Assembly: GCA_023259235.1 (NCBI GenBank)
Contig: JAHFQQ010000207.1
Coordinates: 1 to 6,256, forward strand
Length of the DNA stretch: 6,256 bases
Reading direction: 5' to 3'
DNA from: Polaromonas sp.
GTDB taxonomy: Bacteria > Pseudomonadota > Gammaproteobacteria > Burkholderiales > Burkholderiaceae_C
Shown here: piece after piece, positions 1 to 6,087 of the stretch
Layout: each line of letters begins with the position of its first letter
How positions within the stretch are numbered: the first letter of the stretch is position 1
Translations under genes and position numbers: made by a program
Notes under the pieces: generated by a model
Seen by the model: the letters and a program-made list of their open reading frames with translations, nothing else
Database searches by the model: none
Told to the model about the DNA's origin: nothing

Positions 1-201
1 ATATAGGTAAAAGTCGCGGTGCTGAATTTGCAGATGGCCACTGGTTTGAACGTGATGTGTGTGCATCATGTAGTTGATGTTGGCACTGAAGCCGCCGAAC
101 AGGAGGATAGAGGTCGACCCGATCGCCATCGCCAGCAAGGTGGCCAGGGAGCGGCGCCGGTTGCGCAAGAGATTGCGCACGGCCAGGCTGAGCGTCATCA
201 T
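1..201 (-). CDS. FtsX-like ABC transporter permease, N-terminal fragment
   Basis: Inner-membrane permease of the MacB/LolC/FtsX class, partner of the ATPase just upstream. Only the first 67 codons are visible; the frame is open to the left edge. The protein begins MMTLSLAVRNLLRNRRRS, a basic cytoplasmic lead-in. A first hydrophobic helix follows at about residues 19-38 (LATLLAMAIGSTSILLFGGF). The start of the periplasmic domain comes next, with SGHLQIQHRDFYLY at residues 54-67. An arginine-rich start, one membrane helix and then a large periplasmic domain is the usual N-terminal plan of this family. The first ATG (199-201) overlaps the ATPase stop as ATGA, typical of translationally coupled ABC operons; a second ATG follows directly at 196-198. 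Family members export lipids, lipoproteins, peptides or drugs. The substrate cannot be told from this fragment. The family call is strong; the specific role is unknown. Confidence 0.88.
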   Translation of the reverse strand, partial: MMTLSLAVRNLLRNRRRSLATLLAMAIGSTSILLFGGFSANINYMMHTHHVQTSGHLQIQHRDFYLY

Positions 202-935
202 GGCACCGTCTCCTGGCCCTTGCGGCGAATGCCGTGAATGGCGCCGTCCCTGAGGAAAATCGTGTCGTCGGCGGCCTCGATCACGTCGGGATCATGCGAC
301 GAGAAAATAAACTAGATCTCATAACGGTCCACCATCTGGCGCATCAGGGCCAGAATGGCGGCCCCGGTCTGGCTGTCCAGATTGGCCGTCGGTTCATCGG
401 CGATAACCAGCTTTGGCTTGCAAGCCAAAGCGCGGGCAATGGCAACCCGTTGACGCTGCCCGCCAGACAATTGTCCCGGAAGATTCCTGGCCTTGTCGCT
501 CAAGCCCACCGCGTCAAGCAGTTTGGCTACCCGTTCACCGCGCTTTTTCGAAGATGCACGCGCCAGCAGCAGCGGGTATTCGATGTTTTCATAAGCGCTC
601 AGGACTGGCAGCAGGTTGAAGTTCTGAAAAATGAAACCGATGTTATTGGCACGAAAGTCTGACAGGGCGTCATCCGTCAAGTCGCCCACCTTGCAGTCAG
701 CCACCGTGATTTCGCCTTTGTCAGGCTTGTCGATGCAGCCGATCATGTTGAGCAGGGTCGTCTTGCCACTGCCCGACGGGCCCAGCAGCACCGTAAAACA
801 CGCGCGGCGCACGACAATATCAACTCCTTTGATCACCGGGACGCTAACCGAATCCAGGTGATAGGTTTTTTCTACCTGAGTGAGAACAGCTACCGGCCTG
901 TGGCTTCCCGACTTTCCCGCCGTCCTGACTGCCAT
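198..935 (-). pseudogene. ABC transporter ATP-binding protein (LolD/MacB class), interrupted by an in-frame amber codon
   Basis: ATPase subunit that would energise the FtsX-like permease downstream. From the ATG at 935, 207 codons are read before TAG at 312-314 (complement). Numbered from this ATG, motifs are Walker A GPSGSGKT at 52-59, Q-loop IFQNFNLL around Gln104, signature LSGGQ at 156-160, Walker B LVIADE at 176-181 with catalytic Glu181, and D-loop ANLD at 184-187. After the TAG the same frame continues for 37 codons, FIFSSHDPDVIEAADDT... to ...KGQETVP, and stops at TGA 198-200, overlapping the permease ATG. This tail holds the H-loop histidine (SSHDPD) and the usual ATPase C-terminus, so the lesion is one nonsense codon with no frameshift. 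The full reading would be 245 codons, normal for the family. The truncated product lacks the H-loop and should not hydrolyse ATP normally. It may be a true pseudogene, a sequencing error or a suppressed amber. The start at 935 is preferred over a TTG at 974 because only it has a GGAG Shine-Dalgarno. Confidence 0.85.
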
Positions 936-1095
936 CTTTCGCTCCAATTCAAATAGGTTCGCCTGCGTTATCAATTATTACCGGATACGAAGTGATGGGT
1001 TGCATTGAAAATGGCTTTGGGTACCATCATGCGATTCGCCACCCGACGCCCACCTCGTACCAAGCACCCGATAGCCGACTTTCTGAGCCTGCCCA
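936..1095. promoter_or_regulatory. Divergent intergenic region between the ABC operon and the phosphatase gene
   Basis: These 160 bases separate two divergent genes and should hold promoters for both, by position only. An AT-rich patch at 971-980 reads AATAAT on the minus strand (974-979), a fair -10 match for the ABC operon, but no good -35 lies 16-18 bases upstream. On the plus strand TTGCAT (1000-1005) and TACCAT (1022-1027) are spaced 16 bases apart but match the sigma-70 consensus weakly (3/6 and 4/6). I see no clear operator palindrome. Confidence 0.35.
942..945 (-). promoter_or_regulatory. Shine-Dalgarno fixing the ATPase start at 935
   Basis: On the minus strand GGAG lies six bases before the ATG at 933-935 (GGAGCGAAAGATG). 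The longer in-frame alternative is a TTG at 972-974 with no purine-rich site before it. The site therefore favours the shorter protein beginning MAVRTAGKSG. Confidence 0.65.
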
Positions 1096-1569
1096 ATGAT
1101 GAAACTCTTGATGGTCTGCATGGGCAATGTATGCCGTTCGCCGATGTCGCAAACGGTAATGTTGCACTTGGTGGAGCAAGCGGGCCTGGCGCGCAAGATC
1201 CGGGTTGATTCGGCTGGAACCCATGCCAGCCTTGACAAAGGCCCAGCAGACTCGCGGGTCAAAGCAGTTTTGTCTGGGCGCGGCTATGCCATTGCCAGGC
1301 ACAGATCGCGCCAGATCACCGAACAGGACTTCAGTCGCTACGACCTCATCCTGGCGATGGACCGGGTGAATCTGAACCATCTGATGCGAATATGCCCCGC
1401 CGGCCACACGCACAAACTGCACCTGTTTCTTGAGTTCGCCCCAAGGATGGATGTCTGCGACATTCCCGACCCTTATTACGGCAATGTCGAGGGCTTTGAA
1501 CGGGTGCTTGACCTCTGTGAAGCTGGTGCGCGCGGACTGCTCGACCGTCTCAAGAACTCACCACGTTGA
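1096..1569 (+). CDS. Low-molecular-weight protein-tyrosine phosphatase
   Basis: Cytoplasmic cysteine-dependent phosphatase that removes phosphate from protein tyrosines. In bacteria these enzymes (Wzb, Etp, EpsP type) often dephosphorylate the tyrosine autokinase controlling capsule or exopolysaccharide export. The protein is 157 residues, the usual size. The P-loop VCMGNVCRSP at residues 7-16 supplies nucleophile Cys8 and phosphate-binding Arg14. The conserved DSAGTH lies at 38-43, and the general-acid loop IPDPYYG at 123-129 has Asp125 followed by two tyrosines, so all catalytic elements are present. ATG codons stand at 1096 and 1099. An in-frame TGA at 1084 rules out a longer protein, and neither start has a recognisable Shine-Dalgarno. 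galE follows on the same strand after 147 bases, consistent with a polysaccharide-related role but too far apart to assert an operon. No kinase partner is in the window. The enzyme class is certain; the target is unknown. Confidence 0.95.
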   Translation: MMKLLMVCMGNVCRSPMSQTVMLHLVEQAGLARKIRVDSAGTHASLDKGPADSRVKAVLSGRGYAIARHRSRQITEQDFSRYDLILAMDRVNLNHLMRICPAGHTHKLHLFLEFAPRMDVCDIPDPYYGNVEGFERVLDLCEAGARGLLDRLKNSPR

Positions 1570-1716
1570 GCGTGCCGACAGCGATGTTTTGAAAGAAGAA
1601 ACAAATAGCCCTTTTTGAACCCACCCTTTTGCAGCACAACCGGTACTCATCCAAGTGACTCGTGTTTCCAGTGTGGGCTTAAACTTGCCGCAACAGCATT
1701 ACCCAGGCATCAGACC

Positions 1717-2736
1717 ATGATTCTTGTCACTGGTGGAGCTGGCTACATCGGTAGCCACACTTGCGTTGAACTGCTCAATGCAGGCTTTGATGTCACAGTT
1801 TTTGACAATTTCTGCAACAGCCACCCCGAGGCGCTGCGTCGAATTGAACGCATTACAGGCAAAAAGCCAGGCCTGATCCGGGGCGATGTCCGCGACCGCG
1901 CCGCGCTGGTCGCGGCCCTGCGGGAGAGCGGGGCCTGCGCCGTTATTCATTTTGCGGGCCTCAAGGCTGTAGGCGAGTCAGTGCAGAATCCGCTGAGCTA
2001 TTACGACAACAATGTAGTTGGCACAGTTCGCCTGCTCGAGGCAATGCACGAATGCAATGTCAACACCCTCGTGTTCAGTTCTTCCGCCACAGTCTACGGC
2101 GATCCACGGCGACTGCCATTGACCGAAGATCACCCGCTTTCGGCCACCAATCCCTATGGGCGAACCAAGCTCGTCATCGAGGACATGCTGCGCGATCTGT
2201 ATCGCAGTGATCCCGCCTGGCGGATTGGCATCCTGCGCTACTTCAACCCGGCAGGCGCGCACGTCAGCGGCATGATCGGAGAAGACCCGCAAGGCGTTCC
2301 CAACAACCTGATGCCTTATATTGCCCAGGTCGCGGGCGGTCGCCTTGAATTTTTGAACATTTGGGGCAACGACTACCCTACCCCGGACGGTACTGGTGTG
2401 CGCGACTACATCCATGTGGTCGACCTGGCGCTGGGCCATCTCAAGGCACTGGAACGTTTGCAGGGATCCGCCGAATGTCTGACGGTGAACCTGGGCACCG
2501 GCACCGGCTACAGCGTGCTGGAAATGGTGCGGGCCTTCGAGAACGCGAGCGGCAAGCCCGTGCCTTACCAGGTAGCCGAGCGAAGGATCGGTGACGTTGC
2601 TGCCTGCTATGCGGATCCCGCCAGGGCCTTTGCACTGCTGGGATGGCGCGCCGAATTGGATCTGCACGCCATGTGCCTGGACAGCTGGCGCTGGCAGCGC
2701 AGCAACCCCAAAGGCTATTTATCAAACCAAGACTAG
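1717..2736 (+). CDS. galE: UDP-glucose 4-epimerase
   Basis: NAD-dependent cytoplasmic enzyme interconverting UDP-glucose and UDP-galactose, serving galactose use (Leloir pathway) and supply of UDP-galactose for lipopolysaccharide or exopolysaccharide. The protein is 339 residues, matching the family norm of about 338. The Rossmann nucleotide-binding motif GGAGYIGSH is at residues 6-14. The extended SDR catalytic set is Ser123 in FSSSATVYG, Tyr147 and Lys151 in YGRTK. Other family blocks are HFAGLKAVGES (78-88), RYFNPAGAH (174-182), RDYIHVVDLA (229-238) and a C-terminal WRWQRSNPKGY (324-334). The frame stays open upstream to about 1615, but that stretch has no ATG or GTG, and the Rossmann fold starts directly at ATG 1717. 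Only a weak AGG (1705-1707) precedes it, nine bases away. The phosphatase gene lies upstream on the same strand. The next gene is convergent, 43 bases beyond the stop, with only a poor imperfect stem (GCCC/GGGC) between them. Confidence 0.97.
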   Translation: MILVTGGAGYIGSHTCVELLNAGFDVTVFDNFCNSHPEALRRIERITGKKPGLIRGDVRDRAALVAALRESGACAVIHFAGLKAVGESVQNPLSYYDNNVVGTVRLLEAMHECNVNTLVFSSSATVYGDPRRLPLTEDHPLSATNPYGRTKLVIEDMLRDLYRSDPAWRIGILRYFNPAGAHVSGMIGEDPQGVPNNLMPYIAQVAGGRLEFLNIWGNDYPTPDGTGVRDYIHVVDLALGHLKALERLQGSAECLTVNLGTGTGYSVLEMVRAFENASGKPVPYQVAERRIGDVAACYADPARAFALLGWRAELDLHAMCLDSWRWQRSNPKGYLSNQD

Positions 2737-2779
2737 CCCGGTTGGGGATACCAGTGGGCATTCGTGCCTGCCTGAAATT

Positions 2780-3076
2780 CTATATCTCGGCCCATCGGGA
2801 GGACGGTCCCGAATTTTCGCTGGTTTCGGAAACGTCGAGATCGACCACAAAAATAATCTCGCCGCCAAACCGGCCCACCCCCAGTGTTTTCATGAGCACT
2901 TCTTCCTTGGCAGGTGAATCCAGTCGCAAAAAGCAGATCGCCTGCTTGGTACCCTCATGCATGCTGGTAAGGACGTCCATGGTTTCAATCTGTCCGAACC
3001 TCCCGCACAGCCGCCGCAAGGTCGACTTCAAGGTCTTGACATCCTGGCAACCCTTGAGTTGTTCCAGTGTATTCAT
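2780..3076 (-). CDS. Small RRM-like RNA-binding protein
   Basis: A 98-residue protein whose pattern fits a single RNA-recognition-motif fold, a type usually annotated as 'RNA-binding protein' in Burkholderiales. Visible elements are a first helix around 13-25 leading to GRFGQIETMDVL (strand 2, 25-36). Next come an RNP1-like strand TKQAICFLRL (43-52), a second helix around 55-65, and a last strand GEIIFVVDLDV (72-82). The C-terminal tail ETSENSGPSSRW looks disordered. The RNP1-like strand keeps one aromatic residue, Phe49. RNP2 is not clearly recognisable, so RNA binding is inferred from overall shape, not proven. There is no signal peptide or membrane segment, so it is cytoplasmic. The start at 3076 follows an AAGGGGG Shine-Dalgarno. 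Coding runs toward galE. A possible 49-codon ORF ends 22 bases upstream on the same strand. RNA target and function are unknown. Confidence 0.82.
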   Translation of the reverse strand: MNTLEQLKGCQDVKTLKSTLRRLCGRFGQIETMDVLTSMHEGTKQAICFLRLDSPAKEEVLMKTLGVGRFGGEIIFVVDLDVSETSENSGPSSRWAEI

Positions 3077-3080
3077 CCTG

Positions 3081-3087
3081 CCCCCTT
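3081..3087 (-). promoter_or_regulatory. Shine-Dalgarno of the RRM-like gene
   Basis: On the minus strand AAGGGGG is followed by CAGG and the ATG at 3076. Measured from AAGG the spacing is seven bases, in the optimal range. It supports translation of this small gene from this codon. Confidence 0.7.
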
Positions 3088-3098
3088 ATGCATGTAGC

Positions 3099-3248
3099 CT
3101 AACGTTGCCGAAGTACCGCGCGAATCTGTAACTTCTTGTTAAAGCTTACCCCAAAATCACTCAGTTGATCTAGCAGATCCGTCACAATTCCATGTGAATA
3201 TTGCTGATCTTTCTCCAAAACTTCGGTAGTTTGTAACATATTTCTCAT
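3099..3248 (-). CDS. Possible small ORF, 49 codons, upstream of the RRM-like gene
   Basis: An uninterrupted frame from ATG 3246-3248 to TAG 3099-3101, ending 22 bases before the RRM-like start on the same strand. The product starts MRNMLQTTEVLEKDQQYSHG, has an acidic, possibly helical middle (IVTDLLDQLSDFG) and ends basic (KKLQIRAVLRQR). There is no signal peptide, membrane helix or recognised family. An upstream in-frame TGA at 3264-3266 bounds it; the only other ATG is the fourth codon (3239). Against it are a weak ribosome site (AGG nine bases before the ATG) and low third-position GC (about 19 of 49 codons end in G or C, unlike neighbouring genes). This AT-rich strip could be just the leader or promoter of the RRM gene. 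In its favour are close same-strand spacing and a protein-like residue mix. I treat it as a candidate only. Confidence 0.3.
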   Translation of the reverse strand: MRNMLQTTEVLEKDQQYSHGIVTDLLDQLSDFGVSFNKKLQIRAVLRQR

Positions 3249-3332
3249 TTGGCTGGACCTAATTCAGCACTGATCCGGACTTGAAAGGAGATGCGCGTCG
3301 GAAAATAGAGGAACCGCCCAGGCACCAATACA

Positions 3333-3368
3333 CCGCCCCTGCGGTTAACGGGCCAGAACGCTTGGCCC
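3333..3368. repeat. Two adjacent short hairpins
   Basis: CCGC (3333-3336) pairs with GCGG (3341-3344) around a 4-base loop. After five bases, GGGCCA (3350-3355) pairs perfectly with TGGCCC (3363-3368) around a 7-base loop. Neither is followed by a T-run on either strand, so they are not classic intrinsic terminators. They lie about 170-210 bases before the GGDEF-EAL start, inside its probable leader or promoter. They could be a leader structure, a protein-binding site, or chance in GC-rich DNA. Confidence 0.35.
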
Positions 3369-3522
3369 TATACAGTAAGACCGGTGCGGCAGCAAACTGG
3401 CTGTTGATTCATTATGGGTTCATGTTGACCAAGGGTGCTAAATTTCTTTACTGGAACAATGATCTGCCTGACGCAGGAAAATTTCAATCCAGAAGCCGCA
3501 GTTGACCACTTAAAACATCTTC

Positions 3523-3527
3523 AGGAG
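3523..3527 (+). promoter_or_regulatory. Probable Shine-Dalgarno of the PAS-GGDEF-EAL gene, long spacing
   Basis: AGGAG lies 13 bases before ATG 3541, longer than the usual 5-9. No ATG, GTG or TTG sits at better spacing in that frame; the nearest candidate is CTG at 3532-3534, a very rare initiator. Translation may be inefficient, or initiation may use another context. Confidence 0.45.
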
Positions 3528-3540
3528 CCGCCTGTCTATC

Positions 3541-6087
3541 ATGCCCCCAAATCCCATCGCTGACATCGCAGCGCCAGCCTGTGCCCCGAGCGCTTCAGTC
3601 GGGTGCGCGCCCGACTCCGCGACGCTGACACATCGGGCCGACCAGCAGGGCGGCCGGCTGCTGGACATGGTCGAGCATACAGCCAGCATTGGCAGTTGGT
3701 CGATCGATCTGCCAGGCAAGCGGCTGAGGCATTCGAAAGAGTTCGAAACCATTTTAGGCGTGGCTGCGGGGGCTTTGATGACGCTGGAGGACATGGTGGC
3801 CCGCTACACACCAGAGTGGCGAGCGAGCATCAGCGCCCTGATGCAGAACTGCAGCCAGACCGGCATCCCTTTCAATGAAGAGATGGAGATTGCAGCGCCA
3901 GCCAGAACCCGCAAGTGGGTGCGCACCGTAGGCGAGGCCGTGCGCGACGAAAGCAGCCAAATCATCCGCATCCAGGGTGTTCTGAAGGACATCTCCACCC
4001 AAAAGCAGTCCCAGCGTGAAACCCTGCGCCTGGCGATGCGCCTGACGACGACGCTGGCCAGTATCACGGAGGCCTTTGTAACACTTGATCGCCAATGCTG
4101 CTTCACCTACGTCAACCAGGAAAGCGAGCGATTGCTGCAGCGCAGCACCTGCGACCTGCTGGGCAGGGAGATATGGGGCGATTTGGCGGGTGGCGAGCGA
4201 CAGCGCCTGAAGCAACAGCTCAAGCAGTCGCTCGCGACCAATAACCGTGTGGAGTTCGAAGATTTCTACCCGGCCATCGACAAATGGCTCGAAGTGCGGG
4301 CCTACCCGTTCGCCGAAGGCCTGGCAGTGTACTTTCGCGACGTCACCGAGAGGCGCAAATCGCAGGAGCAGCTGATGCTGCTGGAAACCAGCATCTCGCG
4401 GCTCAACGACATCGTGGTCATCGCAGAGGCGCTGCCCGGTGGTGAACGTGCGCCGCGTATCGTCTTCGTCAACGATGCCTTCGAGCAGCACACCGGCTAC
4501 TGCCGGGAGGAAATGGTCGGCACTTCACCCGGCGTGCTGCTCGGACCCAACCACCAGATCAGGGAACTGCTCCGCATGTCCGCAGAGCTGCAGCAAAACC
4601 GGCAGGTTCGCAGCGAACTGATCATCCACAGGAAGGACCGAAGCTGGTTCTGGGTGGAGCTGGAAATCGTCTCGGTGCTCACCGCATTGGACCAGCTCAC
4701 GCACTGGGTTGCGGTGGGCCGCGACATCACGCAGCGCAAGGCGGCGGAGAGCGAAATTCACCATTTGGCTTTCTACGATCCACTGACGGATTTGCCCAAC
4801 CGGCAGTTGCTGATGGACCGGCTGGCGCATTTGACCCAGAGCACCCGCAAGCGGCACCAGGGCGCGCTGATGTTCATCGACCTGGACATCTTCAAGGTTC
4901 TCAACGACACCCTGGGCCACCACAAGGGCGACTTGCTGCTGCAAAAAGTCGCCACCCGGCTGCTCGGCTGCGTTCGCAAAACCGATACCGTGGCGCGCAT
5001 CGGTGGTGACGAGTTCGTCGTCATGCTGGAAGACCTGGGTGGTGATCCGGTCGCTGCCGCCGCGCGGACCCGTAGCGTCGCTGAAAAGGTACTCACCTGC
5101 ATGCGCGAACCTTTTGACCTGGACGGATATGAGCACTACACGACCGCCAGCATTGGCGTGACGTCGCTCAAAGGGACGAACGACAGTGTGAGCGAACTGC
5201 TCAAGCAAGCCGACCTGGCGATGTACCATGCCAAGACCCTGGGCCGCAACACCGTCTGCTTCTTCGACCCCGCCATGCAGTCGGCAGTCAGCGCCAAAGC
5301 GGCCATCAGTTCCGACCTGCGCATCGGTCTGCAGGAGCGGCAGTTTCTGGTGTATTACCAGCCTCAGGTGGACCGGCTCGGCCGCGTCACCGGCGTCGAG
5401 GCCCTGCTGCGCTGGCAGCACCCCATACTCGGGCTGGTGGCGCCGGCAGAGTTCATCCCGGCGGCCGAGGAAACTGGCCTGATTTTGCCGCTTGGCCAAT
5501 GGGCGCTGGAGACCGCGTGCGAACAGCTCGCGGCGTGGGCCGCACGGCCAGAAACGGCGGGCCTGAGCATTGCGGTGAACGTCAGCGTGCGCCAGTTCCG
5601 GCATCCGGATTTCGTCGATATGGTGATGGCCGCGATAGCGCGCACCGGCATCCGGCCGAAGCGGCTCAAGCTTGAACTCACGGAGAGCCTGCTGGCCGAC
5701 CGTATGGAGGTCACCCTGGCCAAGATGGGTTCGCTCAAGGCGCTGGGGGTCACGCTGGCGCTCGACGACTTCGGCACCGGCTATTCGTCGCTGTCGGTGC
5801 TCAAGCGCTTGCCGCTGGACCAGCTCAAGATCGACAAGAGCTTTGTCGCGGACGTGCTGACCAACCCGTACGACGCCGCCATTTCGCGCGCCATCATTGC
5901 CCTGGCCCACAGCATGAGCCTGGAGGTGATCGCCGAGGGCGTGGAAACGCTGGCCCAGCGGGACTTTCTGATCGAGCAGGGCTGTGAATATTTTCAGGGC
6001 TACCTGTTCGCAATGCCCCAGCCCATCGAGCAAATGGAGGCCTACCTCCTGACTCAGACCTCCTGTCGGGACCTCACGGCGCCTTAA
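3541..6087 (+). CDS. PAS-PAS-PAS-GGDEF-EAL cyclic di-GMP synthase/phosphodiesterase
   Basis: An 848-residue cytoplasmic sensor enzyme with no signal peptide or membrane helix. After about 37 low-complexity residues come PAS1 (about 38-152, ending VLKDISTQKQ), PAS2 (about 165-272, ending YFRDVTERRK) and PAS3 (about 280-400, ending VGRDITQRKA). The GGDEF domain starts at HHLAFYDPLTDLPNR (407-421). It has metal-binding Asp447 in FIDLD, Asn455 and Asp464 for substrate, GGDEF at 488-492, and an inhibitory I-site RKTD (479-482) exactly five residues before it. The EAL domain has EALLRW (620-625), Asn680, ELTES (712-716), DDFGTGYSS (742-750), LKIDKSF (762-768), Glu799 in IAEGVET and Gln819 in FQGYLF. 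Every residue normally needed for both GTP condensation and cyclic di-GMP hydrolysis is present, so both activities are possible; the PAS domains may set the balance. PAS ligands cannot be told. Output probably affects motility or biofilm. Its stop overlaps that of the convergent gene. Confidence 0.97.
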   Translation: MPPNPIADIAAPACAPSASVGCAPDSATLTHRADQQGGRLLDMVEHTASIGSWSIDLPGKRLRHSKEFETILGVAAGALMTLEDMVARYTPEWRASISALMQNCSQTGIPFNEEMEIAAPARTRKWVRTVGEAVRDESSQIIRIQGVLKDISTQKQSQRETLRLAMRLTTTLASITEAFVTLDRQCCFTYVNQESERLLQRSTCDLLGREIWGDLAGGERQRLKQQLKQSLATNNRVEFEDFYPAIDKWLEVRAYPFAEGLAVYFRDVTERRKSQEQLMLLETSISRLNDIVVIAEALPGGERAPRIVFVNDAFEQHTGYCREEMVGTSPGVLLGPNHQIRELLRMSAELQQNRQVRSELIIHRKDRSWFWVELEIVSVLTALDQLTHWVAVGRDITQRKAAESEIHHLAFYDPLTDLPNRQLLMDRLAHLTQSTRKRHQGALMFIDLDIFKVLNDTLGHHKGDLLLQKVATRLLGCVRKTDTVARIGGDEFVVMLEDLGGDPVAAAARTRSVAEKVLTCMREPFDLDGYEHYTTASIGVTSLKGTNDSVSELLKQADLAMYHAKTLGRNTVCFFDPAMQSAVSAKAAISSDLRIGLQERQFLVYYQPQVDRLGRVTGVEALLRWQHPILGLVAPAEFIPAAEETGLILPLGQWALETACEQLAAWAARPETAGLSIAVNVSVRQFRHPDFVDMVMAAIARTGIRPKRLKLELTESLLADRMEVTLAKMGSLKALGVTLALDDFGTGYSSLSVLKRLPLDQLKIDKSFVADVLTNPYDAAISRAIIALAHSMSLEVIAEGVETLAQRDFLIEQGCEYFQGYLFAMPQPIEQMEAYLLTQTSCRDLTAP

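Larger units (their letters stand above)
3249..3540. other. Intergenic region upstream of the PAS-GGDEF-EAL gene
   Basis: No convincing gene lies here, and if the small ORF at 3099-3248 is not real the gap extends from 3077 (464 bases). A 74-codon plus-strand frame at 3281-3505 starts only with TTG, lacks a ribosome site and resembles nothing I know. A strong orphan AAAGGAG at 3284-3290 abuts an ATG at 3291 with no spacing, and that frame stops after five codons. TTGACC at 3425-3430 is a good -35 match, but the bases 17-18 further on (TTACTG/TACTGG) are a poor -10. The left part is AT-rich compared with the flanking genes. The region probably holds the promoter and 5' leader of the cyclic di-GMP gene, but no element is clear enough to assign. 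Confidence 0.5.

Noticed and set aside
234..662. Plus-strand open frame (142 codons) antisense to the ABC ATPase
   Set aside because: The minus strand carries the ATPase motifs; the plus-strand product is unrecognisable.
1615..1716. 34-residue N-terminal extension of GalE
   Set aside because: It would begin at a TTG, contains no ATG or GTG, and precedes a Rossmann motif that normally starts the protein.
1978..2667. Minus-strand open frame (229 codons) antisense to galE
   Set aside because: galE is unambiguous on the other strand; the antisense product has no recognisable motif.
2737..2779. Terminator between galE and the RRM-like gene
   Set aside because: The only stem (GCCC/GGGC with mismatches and a bulge) is weak and has no T-run.
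2643..3131. Plus-strand open frame (162 codons) across the galE end and the RRM-like gene
   Set aside because: It overlaps galE in another frame and lies antisense to a gene with a good ribosome site and a family-like pattern.
3167..3179. Inverted repeat GATCT-AGC-AGATC as an operator
   Set aside because: The arms are only five bases and symmetry does not extend; chance is likely and no regulator is known here.
3452..3467. Sigma-54-like promoter (TGGAAC ... TGC)
   Set aside because: The GG-to-GC spacing is 11 rather than the required 10 bases, and the flanking consensus is poor.
3281..3505. 74-codon plus-strand frame upstream of the GGDEF-EAL gene
   Set aside because: It has only a TTG start, no ribosome site before it and no recognisable family; better treated as leader or promoter DNA.
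3249..3540. Cyclic di-GMP riboswitch before the GGDEF-EAL gene
   Set aside because: I could not find the conserved GEMM core sequences; the two hairpins do not match that layout.
3754..4491. Minus-strand open frame (245 codons) antisense to the PAS domains
   Set aside because: It mirrors the real PAS-coding frame and has no family resemblance.
4378..4740. PAS3 as a LOV photoreceptor
   Set aside because: The LOV flavin-cysteine motif (GxNCRFLQ) is replaced by GTSPGVLLGP, with no cysteine at the adduct position.
4525..6033. Long minus-strand open frame (502 codons) antisense to the GGDEF and EAL domains
   Set aside because: The plus-strand frame encodes all catalytic motifs of a known family. 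The antisense frame has no recognisable domain and is a common by-product of GC-rich codon use.
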